Made by a program: the position numbers and the translations under genes. From positions 50,235,249 to 50,299,248 of the forward strand of contig OZ038423.1 in assembly GCA_964036155.1 (NCBI GenBank): a stretch of DNA of 64,000 nt, read 5' to 3'. Shown piece by piece: positions 13,282-23,366 of the stretch. Below the pieces are notes generated by a model. It saw only the letters and a program-made list of their open reading frames with translations, was not told the origin of the DNA and did not search any database. Source of the stretch: Diploscapter coronatus (lineage: Eukaryota; Nematoda; Chromadorea; Rhabditida; Rhabditidae). Positions within the stretch are counted from its first letter, which is position 1; each line of letters starts with the position of its first letter.

Positions 13282-16033
13282 ATGATTCTTCGGCTACTAC
13301 TTCTCTGCGGTTCTATTGTTAATCCTGTCAAATCCGGCATTTTCGAGTTTCTATTTGGCGACAGACCAAAACACAATTCATATGAATCGGGTTAGAAATA
13401 TGAAAATTTTAGAGATTTATAAGACTTTTAGGTTATGGGCAAAACTCCGAACTACCCTATGCTTATTATTACCCATACTATTTCTATCCCCAGCAAACGG
13501 ACTATTCCCAAACTCAGCAAGAACAATTGCAACATGAGTATTCTCAAATGCTCCAACAGCAGGGCGTTCAAACGCCCAATATTCAATTCGTACCTGTTCC
13601 TGCTGAAACTTATTACTCCATGGTTAATTCTGGAAAAGGTTTGATACTTAGTTTCTGGAGAAACTTCAACGAAACATTTATCAAGAAACCTCCTAATAAA
13701 TTACGGCGAAGAAGTCTATAAGCCAAGCCTCGCTTGACAAGATTCCGAAATTTTTCTCCAAAAATACAAATTTTCATTGAGAAACAGACTTTTATCCATC
13801 AAACATCTTGTCGGTCCTTCATGTTTTGATTAGATTGTAATGTTATAATGAAAGTGATCGAGAAGATTTGTTCACTCTTTTCGCTGCAGGGCTTACGGCT
13901 TACATGCGATGATAAATCTATTGGCCGAGGTCGAGTTCAGTCATTTTTCAAGCCTTTTCCCCCTTACATCTGTGGCTCTGTTAGCCAATCCATCAAGCGT
14001 TTCTTCGTTTCTGTATCTTCATTTTCGTTTCTCAGATCAGTCTTCAGGCCGCATCTCAAATCAAAGTTTTCCCATCTCCTGCTCATTTACGTCACTTGTT
14101 GCTAAAGTTGGCTGAAAGACGACCGACGTAGTAGCAGCACTTGTGGCTCTTGCGTCTGCATCTCAGAAGCAGAGCTATTCTTGTCACTTCTGACCGCTGA
14201 GCTAGACGATAATAATCTCGTTTGAAAGCTGTCAAAAATATGAAAGTCCTTTCGAATCGATAACTTGAAAGTTGAAATGTGCTTTACAAATTGAAATTGA
14301 AAGTGTTCAGATCCTGTGACACTCTTCAATAATCCACATCAATACGAAGCACAGCAGCCTCAACAGACAGTTCAGATGGAGAGGCCTAGATACGAGCATT
14401 TCCTCACTCCGAATTTCGTAATGCCAAAAATAGAGAATTTCAAACAAATTGGTACGTTTGAAAGACTAATGAGAAAGATTGATGCGGAATTTAATCTTGA
14501 AAGATCACAATCAAAATTTGATCTCACCAGTGCTGGAAAATTTCATCAACTTCAATAAAGACCACCCGCAAAAATTATTGGGTTATTGCATAAGTTCTGT
14601 TCATTTTTTTAAAATTAATTTTCTAAGACCTCCATACAAAAAGTAACAATTTTCAAATGACGAGCAAAGTGCATATTTCCGCAATCAAAGCCAAGAAATT
14701 TCGACACTGTAGAATACGTGAGTAGTACTTTCAGATAATACCAAATTTGATCAAAGAATTTATTTTATTTGCCCAGGACAGGTCCTCCAGTCATAAGGTA
14801 AAAATACCCTAGAATTCTGCTCGTTGTTTAACCGCAATCTGAGTAATCATGAAGTTAAAAATGATATCAACGATTAGTCCAGGACTCGCTAGTATAATAG
14901 CTGAAACCTCCGTTCGGATTTATTGGAGTACAAGAAAGTAATAAATTAATTTTTGCAAAGATAGACAGAACTTATGCAACAACCCAATACTTTACATGGA
15001 AAGAAATTGGTTTTGAAACCAAATTGATGCATTTCAGAAGTACCAGCATCGTCTCAAAACCCTCACGAGCTAGTCGATTCTATATCCGAAGGTCATTCCT
15101 TTGGTTCTCTGCCTCGTCCTCCAGTCGCCACAATCATGATCAAAGAATCTCCATCACATATTTATTCTCGTTCAACCGAGCCACTGATAAACTCGGCGAA
15201 TTCTTCTAATGTGCAGGTAAATTTGAAAATAATGAATCCTTTAATGCCATTCAAATTCAGGGTCCTGTGCCATCGGCTCTATCAAGATCATTGATTTCTT
15301 CTGGTTCTTCTTCTTTTTCTTCGAATAATATGCCTGTTGACGTATTGGCACTTCTTCAACATGCTCATGCTATGAACCTGATTGGAGACAAGGATAACTT
15401 TCAGGTAATTGACTATCTGATAGCAAATTCAGATTCCTTGCTAGCAGGTATCTGGTTGTGGATGGGATCCGGTTCAAAGGCAATGCACTGACGTTTTCGG
15501 ACTATGCAAAGGAGGATGCAATGACTTCACAATCAGTTTGACTGCTCAATTCAGAGACTGCAGGTGAATCGATCATTCTCATAAGGTGGCTCATAAAAGT
15601 TTGGAGCAATTGATGACATTTTATTTGCTTCGCAAACCTATTTTTATTTTTATGAATCATCCCTGGATAAAATTTTTTGAGTTATTGCTATTCGATATTC
15701 TTTTTAAGCGGTAAAAATATTAGAAAAGTTGTCTCAGTAGATTAGGAAGGCTTATCTAGTGCAACCAATTGTTCCCAACTTTCGTGCTCTACTGTAGTTC
15801 TTTCTACTTCTGAACTTGGCTTTACGAATAAGACTCTTGGAAAAGATTACCCACGTTATGATTCATCGGATAGTCTGCTGCACTTTACGATACCTCAAAT
15901 CGTTCACTTTCGGACACTTCTGCAGCCTTAATCCGCGATTTTCTCTCTGAACGTCTTTAAAGTACAACTTTTCAGATGTGTTCCATGGGGATATGCAGCA
16001 TTGACGCAGATTGTCGGACGAAGAAAGCGATAA
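13282..16033 (+). CDS. Secreted Tyr/Gln-rich protein with six-Cys C-terminal domain, 317 aa
   Basis: Seven exons: 13282-13390, 13432-13638, 14311-14451, 15038-15216, 15261-15404, 15448-15563 and 15976-16033. Phases agree and give 317 residues. It begins with a signal peptide (MILRLLLLCGSIVNPVKSG), so it should enter the secretory pathway. A Tyr/Pro/Gln-rich segment follows (YAYYYPYYFYPQQ, many QQ pairs), then a low-complexity middle rich in Ser and Pro. The C-terminus carries six cysteines at about 264, 273, 280, 284, 298 and 300, spaced C-x8-C-x6-C-x3-C-x13-C-x-C, with the core CGWDPVQRQCTDVFGLCKGG, and ends in RRKR. I cannot name the family. The tail looks like a compact disulfide-bonded domain on a disordered stalk. 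It lies upstream, on the same strand, of the Met/Gly-rich secreted protein at 17.1 kb. Confidence 0.68.
14578..14987. mobile_element. Mariner-type nonautonomous inverted-repeat element (MITE)
   Basis: The two ends are near-perfect inverted repeats: TTGGGTTATTGCATAAGTTC at the left end, and the complement of TTGGGTTGTTGCATAAGTTC at the right end. The match continues a few bases further in. Each end is flanked by TA, the target duplicated by mariner/Tc1 elements, and this terminal motif is of mariner type. The 410-bp interior has no transposase frame. The element sits inside intron 3 (14452-15037) of the secreted-protein gene. Confidence 0.72.
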
Positions 16034-17103
16034 ATACCAAATTAGTAGAAAAGCCAACCATTGTTCATAGATCTGACAAATTTCACTGATTTCACTTTTC
16101 CATCATATTTTGCATGTTCACTTTGCATTTTGGCAGTGCAGTCAGTCAGTCAGTCAGGTGTCAACAGGTTTCCTCCCCCTTCCCTTTTTGTCATTCAGCT
16201 TTCGAATCGAACAGCTCATCTGCCGCTCTGCATCGCTTACATAATCAACCCTCTGGCAATGTCACTTATTTTCTTTTCCCTCTGCCTTTTTGTTTTCACG
16301 CAACCAACCGGTTTCTCGTATGTCGATGATATTGTGCCAAGAATGAATATTTATGCAAGAAACAATGAATATGACATAAAAATTGGAATATTAGCTAAAA
16401 ATTCACACTATGAAGATCAACCTTTTCGGCTTTATTTTGCTATAAACTCGAAAATAGGTATTGTGGAAATGGGATAACTTGATGAAAATTTGAAAAAAAA
16501 AAAAAATTTTTAGTGATAAAAATGAACAAGTACCGAGAGGACATTCGTACATTAGTTTACTACATTTTTTTATGAAAAGATACAACATTTTCATCAGACA
16601 ATGACCATCCTTGCATTCGAAATTTATCGCCTTATTGTTCAAAAATTGCTATTTTCATCTTCATCAGATAATCGAACGGCCACAATTTGAAAAAAAAAAA
16701 ACCACCTATTCAACTAAAATGATTGTTTTCCAGACTACTGAAAAATCACTAACCCAAATAAAAATCATGTAATATCGATTGCATCATGGATTTCCAAAAT
16801 CTTTTCATCCTCCCCTTTACTCACTACTCTTCTCCACTCGAGACAAACCAGTATCTGTGCCCGAGTCTGTGCAGAGTCAGAGATAATCGTCAGATTGTCT
16901 ACTCTGTTCTCTCTCAATTTCCTTTTCTATTTCCATTTCTGTCTGACTCCGCCTTTTTGCCCGAGGGCAAAACGTATGAAAACTCGACGATACAACAGTC
17001 GAATATCGAGACTATCCATTGAATTGCTACTTATTCATAAAAAATTCTGGTCTCAAGTCGATTACATCGTCTTTACTTTGAATTTGACTAAATGCCTACG
17101 TTT
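16034..17103. other. Gap between the two secreted-protein genes
   Basis: Gap of about 1.07 kb. It has a gtcagtcagtcagtcag microsatellite at 16140-16157 and A-rich runs near 16490 and 16690. A short frame with a signal-peptide-like start lies at 16259-16477 and is listed separately. Otherwise I see nothing supported. Confidence 0.4.
16259..16477 (+). CDS. Possible small secreted protein or first exon, 72 aa
   Basis: An ATG at 16259 opens a 72-codon frame starting MSLIFFSLCLFVFTQPTGFS, a good signal-peptide pattern, followed by a polar region (YVDDIVPRMNIYARNNEYDI...) to a TAA ending at 16477. A donor-like aaatag|gtattg near 16456 could make it a first exon. It lies between two genes that also begin with signal peptides on the same strand. 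Nothing else supports it, and an AT-rich chance frame is possible. Confidence 0.25.
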   Translation: MSLIFFSLCLFVFTQPTGFSYVDDIVPRMNIYARNNEYDIKIGILAKNSHYEDQPFRLYFAINSKIGIVEMG

Positions 17104-18159
17104 ATGATACCATCCACGACAATTTGTATCATACTCATATCACTCATACGGTAAGAATAATTGTGCTCATTAGCAATTAGAAATCATATTGTGTTGATTT
17201 CGAATTTGTATTTCGACTTCTTCGAAAGACTATGACGGCGAATGGTTAAACTTTCTAAACGGTTTACATTTTTTGAAAATACCCAAATAGTACGACATTA
17301 TCAAAAGGTACAACTTTAAAAAAGCGTTTCTTTCAGAAAAAAAACAAATACTGCTTGCATAATCTTTGAAGAGAAATTGATAAATTTAGTGATTCCCTTT
17401 CTCTACCACCAGCCCTTCGATCAGCCTATTCTGGTTTAGGAGCTGATCCGATGCTAGCTTCAGCTTATGGAAATCAAATGGGAATGGGAGGCATGGGAGG
17501 GATGGGAGGCATGGGAGGCATGGGACTTGGCAACCCATTTGGGCTAGGAATGGGAATGTCTGGAGGTCTTCCTGGTAATCTTTCATTTTAAATAAAACGA
17601 AACTCAAGTTTACTCAAGGCATCGGATTTTCGATTTATGGATTGCCATTTGGGAGCGGAATGCAAGGAGGAATACGTAATATTTCATGCATGTGTGTGTG
17701 TTGAATAAATCCCTGATATAAATTAGCTGGAGCAACGAATACGTTTCCTCTCGGAATGGGAATGGGAGGATTATCTGGGATGAACCCGATGTCGATGGCA
17801 GGAATGAATCCTTTGGCTGCTTATGGATCACCTTATGGTTAGCTTTCATAAAATATTATGATTTCCATCAGGCTATTTGAAATCGCAAGGTATCAAACAC
17901 ACAAGATATGGACAAAATCGAGAAAGAATGCTAGGGCTAGGGAGATTTACTTTCTCATGATATATTTAGCATATTTCGCGATATGATATCCTACGATTTC
18001 CAGGCTACCTCCCCATCGCGATTCATAAAAAATTCAAATAGATTAATGTCGTATAATTTAGCCTCAGCTCTTGGTGGTATGAGCCCCTACGGGTCGGGTT
18101 CGCTAGGCTCACTGGGATCATTATCAGCTATGCGTGGAATGGGTATTCTCAAGAAGTGA
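17104..18159 (+). CDS. Secreted Met/Gly-rich repeat protein, 165 aa
   Basis: Five exons: 17104-17150, 17390-17574, 17619-17675, 17727-17837 and 18062-18159. The phases are consistent and give 165 residues. Exon 1 encodes a signal peptide (MIPSTTICIILISLI). The mature part is dominated by GMGG and GMGM repeats, tightest in exon 2 (MGMGGMGGMGGMGGMG), then FGLGMGM, LGMGMGGLSGMNPMSM and LGSLGSLSAMRGMG, ending ILKK. There are no cysteines in the mature part and few charges. It looks like an extracellular structural or matrix protein such as cuticle or eggshell, by composition only. Exon 3 uses a weak ctcaag acceptor but is kept because its composition (FSIYGLPFGSGMQGG) fits. Near-identical GGCATGGGA units make it prone to repeat-length change. 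Confidence 0.72.
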
Positions 18160-18437
18160 AACTGAATTCTCTCTAACCTCGTTCTCGTGTCTTTCCAAAA
18201 CTCACTTCACATCAAATGGGTGCCAAATCTCATAATGCATGTAACTTGTAAATAATTTCACATATTATGCTGTTCATAACCGTAAGTATTTCAATTTTTA
18301 TTATTATTTTCTAGACTTGTGACTACAACAAATGCCTAAAATGTAACATATTGCACAGACATAAGCTCTAAATAAATTAAGTAAATAAATAAAATAAATA
18401 CTGAGGTTCTCTTCTGAGTTCGAATTGGGCGTAATTA
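18160..18437. terminator. Shared 3' region of convergent genes with AATAAA signals
   Basis: The 3' ends of the Met/Gly-rich gene (+) and the Kunitz gene (-) face each other 278 bp apart. Overlapping AATAAA hexamers near 18368-18402 (aaataaattaagtaaataaa and onward) suit the plus-strand gene. A minus-strand signal for the Kunitz gene is not obvious. Confidence 0.45.
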
Positions 18438-21400
18438 TTACGCAATTTTAAGGAAAGGTTCGACGATTTTTGACGAGTTCAGGCAGTAGTGCATGCATTC
18501 GTCCAATGTTCGAGGGTGAGGCTCGTTGAATTCCTTCTAAAATTTTAAAATTTATTCCAAATAATTACATTTTGTAATCACGCGTTGTTTTATGAATAAA
18601 TAATTGGTATTTAAAATATTGATAAATTCACCACATTTTTATAATCAAATGTTTCGTTAAATTGATCTTAGGCCTAACTTTGCATTACGAGAGGTAATAA
18701 TCAGCTATTTTTTTCTATTATGCTCCTTTTGTCATTTGTCATAATGCATAGTCCTTATATTAAAACGGGGAATCTTTTACCATTCCTGCAATATTCAACT
18801 TACCCAACAGTATCCATAAACAAATGACTGGCACTGTCCATCGACGATTTCCCATCGGAACACGAATTGACTCGCTCGGCCGCTGGCACACAACTGGCGA
18901 AGTGGAGACTGATGGCAATTCACTCGGGCTGAAATTATTCACTCACCATCTTTTTAGAAATCATAAATTCATTTACTTTTATCCAGTGGAGTCTTCTTGA
19001 GCTCTTCATGTTCTTGCAGCAGCTGATTCAGTTCGTATTCCTGTAGTGTCCTGTCACTTCTATCAATTGCCTTTTCTCCTTTCGCTTCATCGTCCAGCTT
19101 GATCGGAATTATCGGAATCACCTCGGCCGCCAAAGTTGTCGTTTCATTTATTGATTCAACAGTTCCATTCTTCTTTTCCAGATTCGGTATTTCCTTCATG
19201 GAAACAGTCTCTCCTTGTTTTGATATCAGCTTCTCGATTTCAGGCTTGTAAGGGGCTTCGGCGTTTTCTTCAGACGATACCACCTTTCCTTCCTTCTCCA
19301 ATTCTTCGACGGAAGTTGCTGTTGTCGGAATTTGAGTTGTCGATGATAAAGTTGTGTTTTCTCGAGTCGTTGTCTGAACTGTCGAATTAGGTTGGATCGT
19401 TGTCGTTGTAGCTGGCTGGGCAGATGTGGTGGTTGTCGGTTGAGTAGATTGGCTCGTTGTTGTTGCCGTGGTTGTGGTTGTGGTTGTCGTTGACTCGCTG
19501 GTTGTTGTCGTTTGCTGAGTTGTCGAGTTCAGAATGCTGATGTCTTCAAATGGGTCTCCATTGATCTCGAAGATGTCAGACATGTTGCCATCCTTGCCGA
19601 TGAATGAATCATCGTAGGCGTCCTTTCCACTCTCATCCGTCCACATTTTCTCTGCTTCTCCATCAGGAATGTGCTTGTAGCCAGCAGCCTCGATCTTGGG
19701 CGGGTAAGAAGCGACTGTTTCTGTCTCGGTTTCATTGGCTTTGATCCCCTCTGACGCCACCTTTCCTGACTCGAATTTTTTTAACTCGGCCGCCGTTACA
19801 TTCAATTGACTTTCGGCTTCTTCTTCCTTGGGAGTCTCATAAGGCAGCTCTGTAGTTGTCATTGTTGTCGTCGTCGTTTCGTTGTTTTCCATTTTGCCGA
19901 TGACACTGTCGATGATAGAGACAGTGACAGATTCCGTGCTGTTTTCCTTGCTGATTTTAGATTCGACCTCGTTCTCCTTGCTGTTTGCATTTATGGGCAC
20001 GAGTTCGCCAATGACTTCAGCACTCTTCTGCTGCTCCTCGCCGCTAGCCTTGCTCTCTTCTAGCTTCTTCTCTTCTGAAATGAAGATCATCAAACGATGA
20101 AATTTTCGGAAAATTCTTCTAAAAGTATTCAAAAAGTAATTGATTTCTCATTTTTGAAAAAATGAAACTTCAAAATAGCATATAGAAAAGCTAAATTACA
20201 AAATGTTGCGATAGGTTAGTATCTTCAAACCAAAAGGAACAAAATGAGATTTTAGTATTGATGCAAGAAAATTCAAATATGTATTTCCCAACCTATCGGA
20301 AAATAGAACTGTTCGTAACCTTGAGTGGTCGCTTCCTCGAATGTCGCATTGCTCGCGGCACCGTAAATGGCAGGCTCAACTAGCACATTTGAAGTTGAAT
20401 TGTCTCCAGTTACATCTGAGAAGTGATGAGTTTTCAATTTCTTGCATTTCGACCTACTAAATTGAGCGACTGATATTTCGAGAATTCTTCGTCGTTCGAC
20501 TTTGCAAGCCGATTCACAGCTTTCCTGGGTATCGTATGGTACTTCGAATGAGTCTGAAGGTAATGAAGTTTAGCTTTAGCTCTACTTTATCAATTCTAGA
20601 GAAGTAATGCAATGGCATGATAAAGATACTGAAGAAATGTCATTGAGCATCTTTATTATGGTGAATAGGAAGAAATGGTGCATGCGAAATGTCTGAAATC
20701 TAAAAGATTCAACCATCCCTGATCATAATATCTTATCACTTTACTGCTTGCAAAATAATGATGAAACAAAGTTGATCTTCGTAAATATTTTCAATCGACT
20801 ACAAATTATGCCTCGTCACAAATTACGGCATTAGCGGATTGCAACGTTTTCTTGATATCCTCCTTCTCAATCCTCTTGATTCACTAATTAGCGCGATTAG
20901 AGGAGATATCGTTACCTTATCGACTCGTTGCTCTTGTGTAAAACTGCCAGTTTCGCGTATTCGCCCTAAGCCATTCAAGCGTCCAAAAGCAGTCAATTCA
21001 GCTGACCTTCGTCACTATTTTTATCGCTTTCCTTATCGCGCGCCGTTCGAATTAAGGAATGGTGGAAATGAAGCTGAAAGTGAAAGACGAAAAAAATAGG
21101 GAAGAAATTAGGGAATTAGGGGAAAGGTGAGAAGAGAAAGCGAGTGATTGAGTGATTAGTGAAAACGAACAGCTTTACGGGAGATAGGGAGAGGGCAGGG
21201 TCAAAGACAAATGAATGGGTTGCATAATTAAATTAAAGAGTGAAAGAGGATAAGGGGATGATGACACAGACACGGCTATCTTTGGCAAAAAGGGGGAAGG
21301 CAAAAACCGCTGCAGGACTATGAAAAAGCCAAATCGCGAATGATTTAGTTATTCACTTTTTAGAGAGAAAAAACGCACAAATTAATAAAGCGCTCAAATT

Positions 21401-22165
21401 TTCAAAAAAAAATTCTCAGTCAAAGCTGATCCTCACCAACTGACAAAAATCGACTGTTTTGTGAAATTAATGAGGAGAAATAGTTGGCATCCTTCAGAAA
21501 ATAAAGATATCTCGTAATTTTTGAATTTTACAAAATACCCTACCGAGATTACCGCACAATGTCCAGTTGTATGAGAAACATCGTTCATAGATTCCATCGT
21601 AGTACCATCCTTGCTGCTGTTCTTGTTGCGCAGAGTAGTTGTCCACGCACAGTACGCTGAAACCGTCAAGAATAGCACTTTATCAAAATCGCTTGTAAAT
21701 TTCGAAATAGCAGTATCATACCTGACAAGTTGTGCACAGCTCTTCTTTGGTTCGCCCATTGGATTCGACTTGTTCTGTACTCTGACCAAATCTTCATCAG
21801 CGACATGAAACTGCACGATCATGTTCCCGACAGGTTTCGAGTCGTTCACATAGAGCGCCACGGGGATGCTAGCTGTGTCATTCTGGAATGAATAATCGGT
21901 CGTTCAACATTGAAGTTAACTTGAATCCGAGACTTAAAATACCAACATTTTTCGGCATTGTTCTAGAATTTATCAAAGATAGAGAAATGATATCTTTCGC
22001 GATATTTCTTGAAAATTGCTATCATATCAAGCTCGCAACGCACATACACCGTCTTTTATACTAAAATGATGAATTTGATACCTGTGGTTCGTCCGAGGAA
22101 GTGTTCGTCCTGACAAAGCTAAACAGCCCGAGGGAAAGCAGCAGAGGGATGGGAAATCGAATCAT
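18438..22165 (-). CDS. Secreted Kunitz - Thr-rich linker - Kunitz protein, 623 aa
   Basis: Eight exons on the minus strand: 22082-22165, 21722-21882, 21544-21656, 20458-20553, 20320-20415, 18977-20074, 18804-18928 and 18438-18536. Joined in phase they give 623 residues. The signal peptide is MIRFPIPLLLSLGLFSFVRT. The first Kunitz/BPTI-type domain has cysteines at about 77, 85, 108, 116, 132 and 136, with the WYYD...CFSYNWTLCGN core. It is split over three exons and has an extra Gln-rich insert (QQEQQQ) before the Tyr motif. A long acidic linker follows, with a dense Thr run at about 365-445 expected to carry O-glycans. The second Kunitz domain has cysteines at about 554, 563, 582, 590, 605 and 609 (CQSFVYGYCW). 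No membrane segment is seen. Kunitz domains usually inhibit serine proteases, and in worms many act in the cuticle or matrix. Exon 5 has an alternative donor about 27 bases downstream, also in frame. A ctgcag acceptor 3 nt before the ATG suggests trans-splicing. Confidence 0.82.
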
Positions 22166-23366
22166 CGTCTGCAGAAAATTTCTTGAATGTTGCAATTCGA
22201 CGGACCAAAACGAGATCTTCGCGATTTGGTTGGAAATTAATATTTAGGATCTTAGTTGCGCAATGAGATCGGCAGATTGAAGAAGCAAGGCAGAGAGATG
22301 GTATGAGGAGATAGGCAATGGATGATATACAGATGCAGAAGCTGGGAGGAAACCTACAAGACATCAATGCTGCTTGATAATTACTATCAGTAACGAAAAC
22401 AGACGGACGAGAAGGAGAAGGGGCAAGCCTGTCACTCAGCTATGGGACTGAGGCTAGGAGATATGAGATGGTATATGGGTATCTGAGGGATCGGACGATG
22501 TAGGGGCGTTGGCAGGTGGGTGGAGAGAGAAGCATTGAAGCATGACTGGGAGAGTGGAAGTGGACACGATACGGGAGGGGACAGGGAGACTGCCAAATGC
22601 AGATTTGAGATGATGCGATTCCCCTAGACTAATTGAAACAGTGCTGTTTTCCGGCGATGATCCTTGTCCTTTCACCTTTCACTTCGCTCGCCCCTTGCCC
22701 TGTCCCTTTTATCCTCTATGTTTCGGCTTCGGACAGTCCACTCTTCTTTGGGTCCTACACATTCAAATTACCTTTTTCGTCCTGTTTTTACACTGCAGTT
22801 CGTCTGTAATCCGACGCAGCGTATCATCGAATTAACCTCAACTGCTTTACATTTCGTCATCGGCATTTTAACTCAATCTGAATAAGCTGAATAAACTAAT
22901 GCTGATGATGCAATCATTGCCTAAATTAGGAATGGAGAAAGTTAGATTTTATGTTCAAAATTCTGACTTTCATCTGTCCTCTAAATCTATATGAGCTTTT
23001 CTTGAAATTTATTGAATTCTAGGGCGTAATAATTTTATTTAAATGCATATAACCTATCTACAGAATGAAAACATTCATCAATTCTGATAATTGCAAGAGG
23101 ATCAGTTGAAATATCAATATGAGTATATTTGTCAAGAATTCTCAAGAAAGTATTTTTCATCATCTAGGAGATAATTCTATTCCATGAAAATTGAAGATTC
23201 GAATTCCCGACTCCAGGAATGTCAATATGAGTACTTTTTCAGGGATAATTGTGATATTCCTACGTTTTAGGAATGCAAGCTCTTATCTATGGGAAGATAA
23301 TCAGATAGTATTTGTACCCGAAATTAGAAATGACATTGGAAGGTTAGTAAAAAATGAAATGGAATG
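22166..23366. other. Intergenic region upstream of the Kunitz gene
   Basis: Gap of 1.2 kb between the 5' end of the Kunitz gene and the 3' end of the ZFYVE19 homologue. Purine-rich DNA at about 22380-22590 resembles the tracts at 8-12 kb. The open frames here come from that bias. No gene is supported. Confidence 0.4.

Noticed and set aside
13316..13537. 73-codon plus-strand frame with a leucine-rich part
   Set aside because: It reads through the first intron in the wrong phase. The spliced frame gives a clean signal peptide and Tyr/Gln-rich chain.
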